A stretch of DNA of 64,000 bases, taken from assembly GCA_905612515.1 (NCBI GenBank), contig CAJQSI010000020.1, positions 31,817-95,816 of the forward strand, written 5' to 3'. The position numbers and the translations under genes were made by a program. Within the stretch, counting starts at the first letter, position 1, and every line of letters starts with the position of its first letter. Shown one piece after another: positions 1 to 10,771 of the stretch. The DNA is from an uncultured Opitutales bacterium (GTDB lineage Bacteria > Verrucomicrobiota > Verrucomicrobiia > Opitutales > Seribacteraceae). Under the pieces are notes generated by a model. That model was not told the DNA's origin. It ran no database searches and saw only the letters and a program-made list of their open reading frames with translations.

Positions 1-3000
1 CGGCAATCATTGCAAAACTAGCGGCAAAAAACGGATTGGCTCACATCTCGCTCATCGACCTGATAAAGCCCGAAGTCGAGAAAGGAAAGCGCCTCACGAT
101 GAATTCCCTTCACCTTGACGACTCCGGTTATCGGGCACTCGCCAAGACGGTTCTCGCCAAGCTTGGACTCGTCACCCCTGACCTAGATACCGCCAAGGCC
201 ATTCGTATTCGAGATTTAATCCGTGAAAAAAATGCCCTTCACTTTCACAGTTGGCGTCCACAAAACCAGACCTATATTCTCAGCTTTCGCAAGCACGAAC
301 AGGGTCGTCACGCCAAGGACCTTCCAAAGTTCGCTCCTCACATTGCCGAGAAAGAGCAAGCGATCCGCAAACTGCTACTGACTCCGGAAGAACAAGTCCA
401 TCTTCCGGCCAAACCAAAGCCTTCCTCATGGGAGTCGATAAAACCTTCAAAGGGAGCCCAGTTGGATATGCAAAAGCTACAAGTGCCCAACGACCTAGAA
501 CTGAATGCATTCGCCTCCGAGCCCGCCATAAAAAACCCCGTTCAGTCCGCATGGGATGAACAGGGTCGCCTATGGGTCGCCACCGCCGAAAGCTATCCGC
601 ACATCGCGCCCGGCTTCGTAATCAATGACAAGATCATCATCCTCGAAGACATGGATCGCGATGGCGTGGCAGACCGCCGACAGGTCTTCGCCGACGGTCT
701 CCTCATGCCCACCGCCATACTGCCGGGTCACGGCGGAGTCTACGTAGGAACCTCCACTGAAATCCTTCACCTGCGTGACACCGATGGCGATGGGCGAGCA
801 GACGAAAAGACCATTCTCATCTCAGGTTTGGGTACCGAAGACACCCATCACGTCGTTCACAGTCTCCGTCACACCGAGGACGGGAAGGTGGGTTTCAATC
901 AGTCCATCTACATCAACACCCACGTTGAAACTCCATGGGGGGTTCGTCGCCTACTGAAAAGCGGGGTTTGGGCTTTCGACCCCAATACGCACGATATGGA
1001 GGTTTTTGCCTACGGCCTCGTGAATCCATGGGGACATGAAACGGACGAATTCGGCCAATCGTTCCTTACGGATGGAGCCGGCGGGGCGGGTATCCACTAC
1101 GCCTTCCCGGGCGCAGCCTATGTCACCTCCGCATATCATAGTAGAGCCGAAGTCCTGCCCGGGCTCAATCCCGGCCAACCCAAGCAATGCGGCCTGACCA
1201 TCATCAACTCCGGCATCTTTCCTGAAAAATACCGAGGACTTCTCGTCACCAACGACTTTCGAGGACACCGCACCATCAGTTTTCGCCTGAGCGAAAACGG
1301 ATCGGGATTCTTTTCGATCCAAAAGGAAGATCTCATTCACGTCGCCTCAAAAGGAACTGATCGACATGGATCCGCGGGGATGTATCGCCCCATTGACATA
1401 GATGAGGGCCCCGACGGCGCTCTTTACGTCAACGACTGGAGCAACCACATAATCCAGCACGGCGAAGTGGACTTTCACGACAAACGCCGTGACCATGAAC
1501 ACGGACGCATCTGGCGTCTTCTACCTAAAAACGCCTCCCTCCCACACCATGCCGACCTATTCAAAAAGAAGCCTACGGATTGGTTGAATGCCTTGGCCTC
1601 TCCCGAGCTGTATGTTCGTAGAGTTGCCCGCCGCCTCCTCGTGGAGAAAGCAGGGTACTCGATTCTACCAAATCTACTCGAAAAAGCACGAGGCACCGAT
1701 AAAGACGAAACACTGCTCGAATACCTTTGGACTGCCCGAAGTCTCAGGGCCAAGATTCCCCACGACCTGTTCAAAAGGCTAGCCGAAAGCGAGAATTTTC
1801 GTATCCGAGCTGCAGCTATTCGTCTCGGCTACGACAAACCCAACGCCATCGACGATCCGCATCCACGCGTTCGACTCGAAGCCGTTTGCGCACTCCGTAG
1901 CCAAGGCGATCTCAAGGCCATCGAGACTCTAATCCGAGCAACTGATTACGAAACCGATCGCAACATCGATTTCGCCCTACGGGAAGCACTTCGTCATCTC
2001 CGTCCCATCTGGGAAGGGAAGACCACTTTCGAGAACCACCCCACCCGACTCGCCCGGGTCGTCGCTCTTACTGGAAGTCAAGCACCGCTCGACAGCCTAC
2101 TCGCCTCACTAAAAGCTATGCAAACAGGCGACTCCAAACGCCTTTCCACCCTTCAGGCTCTCGCCACTGCAGGTCAACCCAAGCACCTCGATGCAGTGCT
2201 AAACGCCAGTCTCGAAGAGAATCTCAAAGCTACCGATCGGCTCATTCTCCTGAGAAGCCTTCTGACTACCAAAAAAAATCGCAAGCTAATGCCCGGCAAA
2301 GACAGGGGGCGTCTGGCTAAACTTTTCGAGCACCCGGTGCTTGGTTCGGATGCTCTCAGGCTCGCCGCTTACTGGAACCTAACTGGTGCCCGAGCAGTCG
2401 CGATCAAACGCCTTGCAGGAGCTTCAGCCGAAGACCTCTTTGCACTACGCCGACACACGTCCACCCTCGCAGCATTCGGGAAACCCGGCATCGAAAAATT
2501 AGTCGCCTTCGCCCAAGACACGGAAAGCACTGAAGCGGAACTTGCCGCACTCGAAGCAATCGCTCAGGTAGATGCTGTCTCAGCAGCAAGGCTCGCTCCG
2601 GCTTTTCTTGCAAAAATCCCCAACGAAGTCGATGCCGCCCCTCTCTTCGCTCATCTATTGCGTTCAGCTGAAGCACCCGCAATTCTTGCCTCGGGCCTAA
2701 CGGGGAAAACTCTCTCGGCAAACTCCGCACTCGCAGGCATACGCGCCGCCACCACCTCCGGTCGGGATCTCTCCGCCCTCGTCGCCGCAATTCGCAAAGC
2801 GGGCAACCTAAAACCCATGATCCCAAACCTTACTGCAGCCGAAATGAAAAGTCTCGCCTCAGATGTGGGGAAACACGGAGATCCCGCTATCGGTGAAAAA
2901 GTCTATAGGCGGAAAGCTCTCGCCTGCATGGCATGCCACGCAATCGGCGGAGTGGGACCACAAGTCGGTCCCGACTTGGTTAGCATTGGGGCGTCAGCCC

Positions 3001-3731
3001 CCATCGACTACCTCGTCGACTCTCTACTCGCCCCATCGAAAAAAATCAAGGAAGGCTATCATCTCACTGTGGTTAACGCAAAAGGTGGCAAAGTCGCAGC
3101 AGGTCTGGAGCTCAGCGCCGACAAGACCAAAGTCGTAATCCGTGACGCATCAGGAGCAATTATCGAAATCCCCGCTAAAGAAATTCTTTCCAAGTCGATA
3201 TCTCCCACTTCACTCATGCCCGCGGGACTCACGGCATCTCTTACCCGCGACGAATTCCTCCACCTCACGGCGTTCCTATCCGCCCTCGGCAAGGAAGGAG
3301 CCTATCGACACCCCAAAGAAGCTTTCGTACGATCCGTGGAAGTACCCAACGCCGAAAGCGCCCGCACTTTAAAACAGACCAACAACTTCCTCAAAGACTC
3401 GACTGCACGCTCGAACAAGCTCCACGCTCTCGTAAACGGCTCCATACCCTTGGTGGAAATACCTGCATCCCCGAACGGCAACCGCTATCTCCGTTTTCGC
3501 CTACAAGCCGACGTCTCCGAGGAAATTCGCTTTTCGCTCGACGAAGCGAATGGTCTTCACATGCAACACGAAGGGCGTCGCGTCCACTTTCAACCCCAAG
3601 CCAAAATGTTCAAACATTCGGTAAAAAGCGGCACCCATACCTATGTGCTCGCCATTACGCCTCAATATCCCGCCGACGGCATCAAATTGAGATTCCATTC
3701 CGCATCCGCCAAAGTTCGTCTTCTCGATTGA
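1..3731 (+). CDS. SGNH-hydrolase C-terminal part fused to PVC-type dehydrogenase beta-propeller, HEAT-like repeats and C-terminal CxxCH cytochrome c; truncated at the 5' window edge
   Basis: Frame is open to the left edge (listed start at 36 is TTG, so the gene starts upstream); NSLHLDDSGY block-V-like; NPVQSAWDEQGRLWVATAESYPH propeller; heme motif CMACHAIGGVGPQVGPDL. Confidence 0.85.
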   Translation, partial: AIIAKLAAKNGLAHISLIDLIKPEVEKGKRLTMNSLHLDDSGYRALAKTVLAKLGLVTPDLDTAKAIRIRDLIREKNALHFHSWRPQNQTYILSFRKHEQGRHAKDLPKFAPHIAEKEQAIRKLLLTPEEQVHLPAKPKPSSWESIKPSKGAQLDMQKLQVPNDLELNAFASEPAIKNPVQSAWDEQGRLWVATAESYPHIAPGFVINDKIIILEDMDRDGVADRRQVFADGLLMPTAILPGHGGVYVGTSTEILHLRDTDGDGRADEKTILISGLGTEDTHHVVHSLRHTEDGKVGFNQSIYINTHVETPWGVRRLLKSGVWAFDPNTHDMEVFAYGLVNPWGHETDEFGQSFLTDGAGGAGIHYAFPGAAYVTSAYHSRAEVLPGLNPGQPKQCGLTIINSGIFPEKYRGLLVTNDFRGHRTISFRLSENGSGFFSIQKEDLIHVASKGTDRHGSAGMYRPIDIDEGPDGALYVNDWSNHIIQHGEVDFHDKRRDHEHGRIWRLLPKNASLPHHADLFKKKPTDWLNALASPELYVRRVARRLLVEKAGYSILPNLLEKARGTDKDETLLEYLWTARSLRAKIPHDLFKRLAESENFRIRAAAIRLGYDKPNAIDDPHPRVRLEAVCALRSQGDLKAIETLIRATDYETDRNIDFALREALRHLRPIWEGKTTFENHPTRLARVVALTGSQAPLDSLLASLKAMQTGDSKRLSTLQALATAGQPKHLDAVLNASLEENLKATDRLILLRSLLTTKKNRKLMPGKDRGRLAKLFEHPVLGSDALRLAAYWNLTGARAVAIKRLAGASAEDLFALRRHTSTLAAFGKPGIEKLVAFAQDTESTEAELAALEAIAQVDAVSAARLAPAFLAKIPNEVDAAPLFAHLLRSAEAPAILASGLTGKTLSANSALAGIRAATTSGRDLSALVAAIRKAGNLKPMIPNLTAAEMKSLASDVGKHGDPAIGEKVYRRKALACMACHAIGGVGPQVGPDLVSIGASAPIDYLVDSLLAPSKKIKEGYHLTVVNAKGGKVAAGLELSADKTKVVIRDASGAIIEIPAKEILSKSISPTSLMPAGLTASLTRDEFLHLTAFLSALGKEGAYRHPKEAFVRSVEVPNAESARTLKQTNNFLKDSTARSNKLHALVNGSIPLVEIPASPNGNRYLRFRLQADVSEEIRFSLDEANGLHMQHEGRRVHFQPQAKMFKHSVKSGTHTYVLAITPQYPADGIKLRFHSASAKVRLLD

Positions 3732-3845
3732 CGACCGAGGAGTCGGTAATGAATTTTCTTCGCTCGTCGAGAAAACTCCGTTTCCGAAAAGGCTAGTTAC
3801 AAACAGCGCAAAATTTTGTAATGGATGAAAACTCTCCCAATGAGG

Positions 3846-3851
3846 TATAAT
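3846..3851 (+). promoter_or_regulatory. possible -10 box (TATAAT) upstream of the TAXI gene
   Basis: Perfect TATAAT 24 nt before the ATG at 3875; no convincing -35 at standard spacing. Confidence 0.3.
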
Positions 3852-3874
3852 TCGGGCAATACCATTGCTTTGAA

Positions 3875-5161
3875 ATGAATTCTTTACGCATAAGGCTACT
3901 CGCCGTCCTGGCCGGCATAGTGATTATGGGGAGCGGGTACTTCTTGATTTATGAAGAAGAAAAAACCCACTGGACCATATCGGGAGGCGAAACCGGCGGG
4001 CATTATGACGAAGCAGCTAAGGCAATTGCTGATGTTCTTCAAAATTCAAATGGGTGGAAGGTCGAAGTTTCAGGGAGTTCCGGAAGCGGGGACAACCTAA
4101 CTCGCTTGGCAAAGGGAGAAGTCGACCTTTGCCTTGTGCAAAACGATTTGCCACGAGGCGAAAGCGGCAGAGCGGTAACCGCTCTTTACGAAGAGGTTCT
4201 GCATGTAATCATTAAGGATGAAAACAAGACCTTGTCGGACTTGGCAGGCACGACAGTCTCCATCGGTCCCAAAGGAGGAGGCACGGAGACCTTGGCCATT
4301 GCCCTGTTTAAGCAATTCGGCATTTCCAATAGTCTCGACAAGTGGCGAAGGGAGAGCTTGAAGGATGGTCTAATCAGCTTGAGAGAGGGAGAGACGGAAG
4401 CTGTATGCGTAGTCACGGGCATTGGCAACGCTATGGTCGGTGAGGCATTGAGAAAAGGAGATCTCAATCTCTTGCAGCTAGGCAAGGAACCGGCGGCGAA
4501 CTTATCTCTAGCGTACCCCTTCATTCACCAAGCCGAGATTCCCTCAGGGGCCTATCCCATTGAGGCCGGGAAAGGTTTGCCTCGTGAGAAATTACCGACC
4601 ATTGGAACAGATGTCATCCTAGCTTGTTCAAGCAATTTATCCGACTCCGCCGCATTGCAGCTCACGAAAAGCCTAAGCGAAGGTCGCGGGTCCCTGGCGA
4701 TCAAGCAACCGTTGCTAGCTCAACTGACCTCCCCGACCTTGCCCCACCATCAGTTCCCCCTTCATGAGGGAACTCGTCAATACTACGAAAGGGACGAGCC
4801 GACCTTTATACAAAACTGGTCTGACCCCATTGCCTTGCTCGTCTCTCTTCTAGCTATTGCATGGGGAATCGGAGTAACCTTGCGTGAACTGTTTTTGCGA
4901 CGCCGCAAGGACGGTTTGGACGTTTATTTCGAACAGGTTGACGAGATAACTTCCGAACTCGTAAAAGGGACGGAACCCGAACGCATTCAAGCTATTGCGA
5001 GCAAACTGCATGACATTCGTCGTCAAACAACTCGAAAACTAATGGCGGAAGAACTTGCCGCCAACGAATCCTTTGTCATTTTCCAAAGACAACTCCATAC
5101 TGCTCAGCAAATGGTAAACGAATTTATTAGAAAAAACGAAAACAGTTCAACAAAAGGATAA
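3875..5161 (+). CDS. TAXI-family solute-binding protein with C-terminal transmembrane helix and cytoplasmic helical tail
   Basis: ISGGETGGHYDEAAKAIADVL, GSSGSGDNLTRLAKGEVDLCLVQND typical of TAXI proteins; hydrophobic PIALLVSLLAIAWGIGVTL near the C-terminus. Confidence 0.85.
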   Translation: MNSLRIRLLAVLAGIVIMGSGYFLIYEEEKTHWTISGGETGGHYDEAAKAIADVLQNSNGWKVEVSGSSGSGDNLTRLAKGEVDLCLVQNDLPRGESGRAVTALYEEVLHVIIKDENKTLSDLAGTTVSIGPKGGGTETLAIALFKQFGISNSLDKWRRESLKDGLISLREGETEAVCVVTGIGNAMVGEALRKGDLNLLQLGKEPAANLSLAYPFIHQAEIPSGAYPIEAGKGLPREKLPTIGTDVILACSSNLSDSAALQLTKSLSEGRGSLAIKQPLLAQLTSPTLPHHQFPLHEGTRQYYERDEPTFIQNWSDPIALLVSLLAIAWGIGVTLRELFLRRRKDGLDVYFEQVDEITSELVKGTEPERIQAIASKLHDIRRQTTRKLMAEELAANESFVIFQRQLHTAQQMVNEFIRKNENSSTKG

Positions 5162-5167
5162 ATCAAA

Positions 5168-5770
5168 ATGAGTTCAACAGCCATAACCATTGCCGCAGTC
5201 GTCGGCGGCGCCGTGATCCTGATCGCCGTCGTGGTAAAAATATACAACTCGCTGGTGACCTTGAAAAACCGATTCGAGAACGCCTTCTCCCAAATCGAAG
5301 TGCAACTCCAACGCCGCTATGACTTGATCCCTAATTTGGTGGAAACCGTAAAGGGGTACATGAAACATGAAAGAGAAACCCTAGAAGCCGTAATCCAAGC
5401 CCGCAACCAAGCATCGCAAAGTCTACAAGCAGCATCAGGGAATCCGGGCGACGCTACAGCCATGGCGAGTTTGGCGGGTGCGGAAGGCATGCTGGGAGGA
5501 GCATTGGGGAGACTCTTCGCACTCTCGGAAAGCTATCCTGACCTCAAAGCCAATCAAAACGTTTCGAATTTGCAGGAAGAGCTCAGCACCACGGAAAACA
5601 AAGTCTCGTTTTCGAGACAGGCTTTCAACGACGCAGTTACCAGTTACAACACTTACAAACAGACCTTTCCCCCCGTGTTTTTCGCCGGAATGTTCGGTCA
5701 CGGACAAAACGCGAGCTTGTTGGAGTTCGACAGCAATGCCATAAAGGAAGCACCGAAGGTTTCGTTCTAA
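5168..5770 (+). CDS. lemA: LemA family protein
   Basis: N-terminal TM then YNSLVTLKNRFENAFSQIEVQLQRRYDLIPNLVETVKGYMKHE, the LemA signature. Confidence 0.93.
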   Translation: MSSTAITIAAVVGGAVILIAVVVKIYNSLVTLKNRFENAFSQIEVQLQRRYDLIPNLVETVKGYMKHERETLEAVIQARNQASQSLQAASGNPGDATAMASLAGAEGMLGGALGRLFALSESYPDLKANQNVSNLQEELSTTENKVSFSRQAFNDAVTSYNTYKQTFPPVFFAGMFGHGQNASLLEFDSNAIKEAPKVSF

Positions 5771-5805
5771 AGTCTAATCAGCGTTTGGTTTAATACCTCG
5801 GGCAA

Positions 5806-7722
5806 GTGGATTTTTTCGAACACCAGGACAAAGCCCGTCGCAACACCGGGCTACTAATCCTCTATTTTGGGTTGGCAGTTCTTTGCATCTTCGGCGCGCT
5901 GTTTACCTTGGCCTCCTATTTTCTTTCGAGAGATCCTTATAGCGAAAAAATCGTCTGGGACATGGGTATGGCAGTGCAGATCGCACTCGGAACCGGCTTG
6001 TTGATTGGATCGGGCAGTCTTTATAAAATCGCGACTTTGAATGGAGGGGGCAAGGTAGTCGCAGAATCATTGGGAGGAAATCCACTCTATCCCGGCACTC
6101 ATGATCCAAAGGAAAAACGCCTCTTGAACATTGTGGAGGAAATGGCCATTGCATCAGGCACTCCGGTTCCCCCGGTCTATCTCATGGAGGAAAATTCGAT
6201 CAACGCGTTCGCCGCAGGTCACTCTCCCGAAAACGCCGTCATTGGGGTAACCCGAGGTTGCATTGACAAACTGAACCGGGATCAACTTCAAGGAGTCATG
6301 GCTCACGAGTTCAGCCATATATTGAATGGCGACATGCGAATGAATATTCGCCTCATCGGAGTCCTTCATGGAATTCTACTAATCGCCGGCCTTGGTTTTT
6401 TCCTTATGCGCATCGCTCCCTTCCTAGGTGGCGGGAGACGAAGTCGTGAGAGCGGAGGACTGGGGATTGCCATGCTTGTGGCAGGAATAGTCATGCTGGT
6501 CATCGGTTACGTCGGGGCCTTTTTCGGTGGTCTGATCAAGGCAGCAGTCAGTCGTCAACGGGAATTCCTTGCGGATGCTTCCGCCGTACAATTCACTCGC
6601 AACCCTCAAGGCATTTCGGGCGCATTGAAGAAGATAGGAGGACTGTCCGAAGGGTCGCGAATAGAAGCTCCAAAGGCGAACGAATGCAGTCACATGTTTT
6701 TCGGAGCGAGCGTTTCTAGCCTTTTCGCCACCCATCCGAAACTCGAGAAACGTGTACGACGTATCGATCCGAACTGGAAAGGAAGTTTTCCCGATACCAA
6801 CAACCTAGCAGAACACCCGGACACCACTGAATTCGTCGGTGCATCGGGCTTCTTGGGTGAAATCGGAAAAGCTACTAAGAGTAAGCCGAAAGCCGGAACC
6901 GGAACCGCAAGACCTCGGGACGCTATTCGCTCCGCCGGCAATCCAACCCAAGCACACATGGAACATGCCCGTAAGGTAATTAGCAAGACTCCGTCGGCAC
7001 TTCTAGACCAAGTCCGCGAACCCTTCGGGGCCCGCTGCGTAATCTTCGCCCTACTGCTAGACAAAGTTGATAAAGTCGTGCGCGACAAACAGTTCGCCCT
7101 TTTGCTTCGGCAAACAGAACGCGGTTCGGTCGAAGAAACAGAGACGGCATCCTCCCGCCTGTCGGATCTTTCCTCCGAACAGAAGTTCGCCCTCGTGGAA
7201 ATGGCTGCTCCCGCCCTTGCTCACCTTTCACCAGGCCAGTATGCCGCCTTCCGCAACACTGTGGAGCACTTGGTCGCAGCGGACAACCGCCTCGACCTCT
7301 TCGAGTGGAGTCTGCGCAAAGCAATCGACCACCACCTTGGTCGCCGTTTTTCCCAAAGGCGCCCGCCGCACGGTTCGGCTTCCATCCGCAGATTGCTTCC
7401 CGACTGCCTTCTCGTTCTGGGAACCTTGGCTCGCCACGGGCAGGACGGAATGGCGCCGGAACCCTCGTTCAACGAAGGAGCCTCGGCCCTCACCCGATCG
7501 AAGGCTCTCTCCCTGCCTTCCGTCGAGGAATGCGGGGTGGCTCAACTGAATGAAGCTGTGACGCGTCTCGAGCGGCTCACGCCTCTGGAAAAACGTTCTC
7601 TTCTGGAAGCCTGCTCTCGAACCATCGACTTCGATGGCAAAGCCACTGAAGTGGAAGTCCAAGTTCTTCGCGGAGTGGCAGCGGGAATCTCGTGCCCATT
7701 GCCCCCGGTTACAGCAGGATAA
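5806..7722 (+). CDS. M48 family (HtpX-like) metallopeptidase with long C-terminal extension
   Basis: HEFSHILNGDMRMN zinc motif, multiple TM helices, SRQREFLADASAVQFTRNP; about 300 aa extension; GTG start. Confidence 0.92.
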   Translation: MDFFEHQDKARRNTGLLILYFGLAVLCIFGALFTLASYFLSRDPYSEKIVWDMGMAVQIALGTGLLIGSGSLYKIATLNGGGKVVAESLGGNPLYPGTHDPKEKRLLNIVEEMAIASGTPVPPVYLMEENSINAFAAGHSPENAVIGVTRGCIDKLNRDQLQGVMAHEFSHILNGDMRMNIRLIGVLHGILLIAGLGFFLMRIAPFLGGGRRSRESGGLGIAMLVAGIVMLVIGYVGAFFGGLIKAAVSRQREFLADASAVQFTRNPQGISGALKKIGGLSEGSRIEAPKANECSHMFFGASVSSLFATHPKLEKRVRRIDPNWKGSFPDTNNLAEHPDTTEFVGASGFLGEIGKATKSKPKAGTGTARPRDAIRSAGNPTQAHMEHARKVISKTPSALLDQVREPFGARCVIFALLLDKVDKVVRDKQFALLLRQTERGSVEETETASSRLSDLSSEQKFALVEMAAPALAHLSPGQYAAFRNTVEHLVAADNRLDLFEWSLRKAIDHHLGRRFSQRRPPHGSASIRRLLPDCLLVLGTLARHGQDGMAPEPSFNEGASALTRSKALSLPSVEECGVAQLNEAVTRLERLTPLEKRSLLEACSRTIDFDGKATEVEVQVLRGVAAGISCPLPPVTAG

Positions 7723-7773
7723 ATCGACTCGTCGGCATCAAGACAAGGCAGATCCTTTTACTTGGAGAAGCGG

Positions 7774-9048
7774 TTATTTACCGATGGTTTCGATGATCTT
7801 GACGATTGGCAGGAAAAGGGCGATAACAATAAATCCCACCACGACGGCAAGAAAGACGATCATCACCGGCTCGATCAAGGATACCATCCCGGCCACGGCG
7901 TTGTCCACGTCCTCGTCGTAGTTGTCTGCAATACGAGTGAGCATCGCGGGGAGTTCTCCCGTTTCCTCACCAATTTCAACCATGCTGGAAACCATCGTGG
8001 GAAAAACGTCTTCTCTCTCCATTTGAGTAGCCATGGCTTCACCGTCCCTAACGGAGTCATGTATATTGTTTATTGCCTCGGCGAAGTATGAATTGTTCAA
8101 AGTATCGCGAGTAATTTGCAAGGCTTGCAGAATAGGTACGCCGCTACTTAGCAAGGTAGCGAAGGTACGAGTAATTCTCGAAATATTCGATTTACTGATC
8201 ACATCTCTAATCGCAGGCACGTGAAGCCCCAACCAGTCGAACACACGAGAACCTTTTTTTGTTTGCTTGAACATGAACAGACCAAAAACCGTGCCTCCCA
8301 TGCCGCCCAAAACGAGTATTGGGTGTCCCGAAAAAAGTTCGCTGACATTAATCACGACCTGAGTAGGTCCGGGCAGAGGGGCACCTCGAAGCATTTGCTG
8401 GAAAATAGCTTCGAATTGTGGAACCACCACCATCATCAACAAGGTGACGATGACCACCGCGACAAACATGATTACGCTTGGATAAATCATGGCGGACTTT
8501 ACTTTCTTGATGGTTCGTATCGATTTTTCCTGAAATTGAGACAAGCGATCGAGAACGAGTTCCAAGACACCGCCGGCCTCCCCTGCCCTGACCATATTGA
8601 CGTATAAGTTATCAAAAGTCTTTGGGTACGTAGCCAGCCCATCGGAAAGGTTTCCACCGGACGACACTTTCTCGGAAATTTTCTCTAGCATTTCCTTGAA
8701 TTTCGGTTTTTTCTCCTGCTGTTTGATCATGACCTCGAGGCTTCGAAGAAGGGGTAAACCTGCCTGAACCAGAGTCGCCATTTGCCGGGTGAAAATCGAG
8801 ATGTCCTCACTGTTGGGACCGCCGCCTATTTCGATATTGAACCCTTTCTTGCCTTTCTTTTTTTTCTTGGCCGCGCCTGCTCCTGCCTTGCCGCCCGATG
8901 GGGCTTCCTGTGGTGAGGGAGAGATTTCGGAAACCATTAGCCCGCGCTGTCCCAAAAGGGCCAAGGCCTGTTCTTGCGATTCCGCCTCTACGCTACCGTT
9001 GGAAGGGGAGCCGTTTTGATCGACTGCGACATAATTAAAAACTGCCAT
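7774..9048 (-). CDS. type II secretion / type IV pilus inner-membrane protein (GspF/PilC family)
   Basis: FTRQMATLVQAGLPLLRSLEVM, repeated GspF domain, terminal hydrophobic helix. Confidence 0.93.
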   Translation of the reverse strand: MAVFNYVAVDQNGSPSNGSVEAESQEQALALLGQRGLMVSEISPSPQEAPSGGKAGAGAAKKKKKGKKGFNIEIGGGPNSEDISIFTRQMATLVQAGLPLLRSLEVMIKQQEKKPKFKEMLEKISEKVSSGGNLSDGLATYPKTFDNLYVNMVRAGEAGGVLELVLDRLSQFQEKSIRTIKKVKSAMIYPSVIMFVAVVIVTLLMMVVVPQFEAIFQQMLRGAPLPGPTQVVINVSELFSGHPILVLGGMGGTVFGLFMFKQTKKGSRVFDWLGLHVPAIRDVISKSNISRITRTFATLLSSGVPILQALQITRDTLNNSYFAEAINNIHDSVRDGEAMATQMEREDVFPTMVSSMVEIGEETGELPAMLTRIADNYDEDVDNAVAGMVSLIEPVMIVFLAVVVGFIVIALFLPIVKIIETIGK

Positions 9049-9069
9049 AATTTAAGATATTGGAGATTT

Positions 9070-10761
9070 CTAGGTATATTTCAAGACTTCCTCGATAGTA
9101 GTTTCACCATCAAAGATTGAGCGAAGGCCATCTTCGCGAAGAGTACGCATTCCTTGTTCAATGGCTTTTTGCCGAAGAACAAGCGTAGCTGCTCCGCTAT
9201 TAATAAGTTCACGAAAACTGTCTGTAATGGTGATCATCTCAAAGAGGCCGGAACGGCCACGGTATCCCGTCTGGTTACACTCGGGGCATCCACCGCCAAA
9301 GTAAAATTTGCGATCACCGAGTTCTTGCGGATTAAGTCCGAGATTTTCCAGGATGTCGCGCTTTGGTTTGTATTCTTGTTTGCACTCCTTGCAAATTTTC
9401 CGAACCAGACGCTGGCCAAGCACAAACTCGATTGAAGCAGAAAGCAGAAACGGTTCGAGTCCCATGTCGATGAGACGAGTAATGGCGCCGGGAGCATCGT
9501 TTGTGTGCAAGGTACTGAGAACCACATGCCCCGTCAGGGAGGCTTGCACGGCAATACGCGCGGTCTCAATGTCACGAATTTCCCCGACCATGATCTTATC
9601 CGGATCTTGGCGAAGAAAAGCACGAAGCGCTCGGGCAAAATCTAGACCGACCTTATGATTGACCGGCACCTGCATGATCCCCTCGATCTCGTATTCCACG
9701 GGATCTTCGGCGGTCAAGATTTTGGTATCAATCACATTAATCTCGCGCAAGGCACTGTATAAAGTGGTTGTCTTGCCTGAACCGGTGGGACCGGTTACAA
9801 TAAAAATTCCGTTGGGACGTCTGACAGCTGCTCGTATTCCTTCTTTTATGTTTTCCGGTAATCCAAGATTATCAAGATCTAGGTTCACGGCCGATTGATC
9901 CAAGACACGAAGCACAACGCTTTCCCCGAACTGCGTAGGCAGGGTTGAAACTCGAAGATCTACCGGGCGACCCGCAATCGTCATTCTTATGCGACCATCT
10001 TGAGGTACACGATGCTCGGCAATATTCAGCTCGGAAATGACCTTAATTCGAGAGATAACAGGAAGCGCCAAGCTTTTGGGTGGAGGCGACATCTCATAAA
10101 GTGCTCCGTCGACCCGATAACGAATGCGAAACTCGTCTTCAAAGGGCTCAAAGTGAATATCTGAAGCTTGAGCACGAACTGCTTGCTGAAGAACAAGATT
10201 TACGAACCGGATGACGGGAGTTTCATTAGCTGCGTCAATGAGTTCGCTCTCCTTCGCTTCGTCCAAGTTTTCGAAACCTTCGGAACTGATGTCGCCCAAA
10301 AGGTCGGCGAGAGTCGACTCATCCTTACCGTAGTGCTGTTCGATAAGGCGATTAATCTCCTCGGGATCACATACGATAAGACAAATGTCCAAGTTGAGGG
10401 AAAAAGTAAGATCATCTATAATGGAGGAGTTGAAAGGATCAGCAGCCAAGAGATGCAGTCCGTCTTCGGAAAGGTACACAGGAACCACTGCGTATTGATT
10501 GGCTATGTCGCTCTTGACTAAGGCCAGAACTTCTCCCTCGATTTCATCCACGGTCCCCACCTGCACCTCACAACCAAGATACTCTCCGACCAAGCTAAAC
10601 ACATCGCCGCGAGAAGCGATTCCGGCGCGAACAATTTCTTCGGCATAGGATTTTTGCCCGACTCGAACATCCTCGTCGAACAATTCATCCAATCCATGTT
10701 GAGAAACTCCTTCGACTTGCGAGAAGATTTCACGAACAGTGGAGTTGTGATCGATGTACAT
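9070..10761 (-). CDS. GspE/PilB family assembly ATPase (copy 2)
   Basis: Walker [37 protein letters not shown], Zn motif CKECK...[12 protein letters not shown]. Confidence 0.95.
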   Translation of the reverse strand: MYIDHNSTVREIFSQVEGVSQHGLDELFDEDVRVGQKSYAEEIVRAGIASRGDVFSLVGEYLGCEVQVGTVDEIEGEVLALVKSDIANQYAVVPVYLSEDGLHLLAADPFNSSIIDDLTFSLNLDICLIVCDPEEINRLIEQHYGKDESTLADLLGDISSEGFENLDEAKESELIDAANETPVIRFVNLVLQQAVRAQASDIHFEPFEDEFRIRYRVDGALYEMSPPPKSLALPVISRIKVISELNIAEHRVPQDGRIRMTIAGRPVDLRVSTLPTQFGESVVLRVLDQSAVNLDLDNLGLPENIKEGIRAAVRRPNGIFIVTGPTGSGKTTTLYSALREINVIDTKILTAEDPVEYEIEGIMQVPVNHKVGLDFARALRAFLRQDPDKIMVGEIRDIETARIAVQASLTGHVVLSTLHTNDAPGAITRLIDMGLEPFLLSASIEFVLGQRLVRKICKECKQEYKPKRDILENLGLNPQELGDRKFYFGGGCPECNQTGYRGRSGLFEMITITDSFRELINSGAATLVLRQKAIEQGMRTLREDGLRSIFDGETTIEEVLKYT

Positions 10762-10771
10762 CGTTGCCTCT

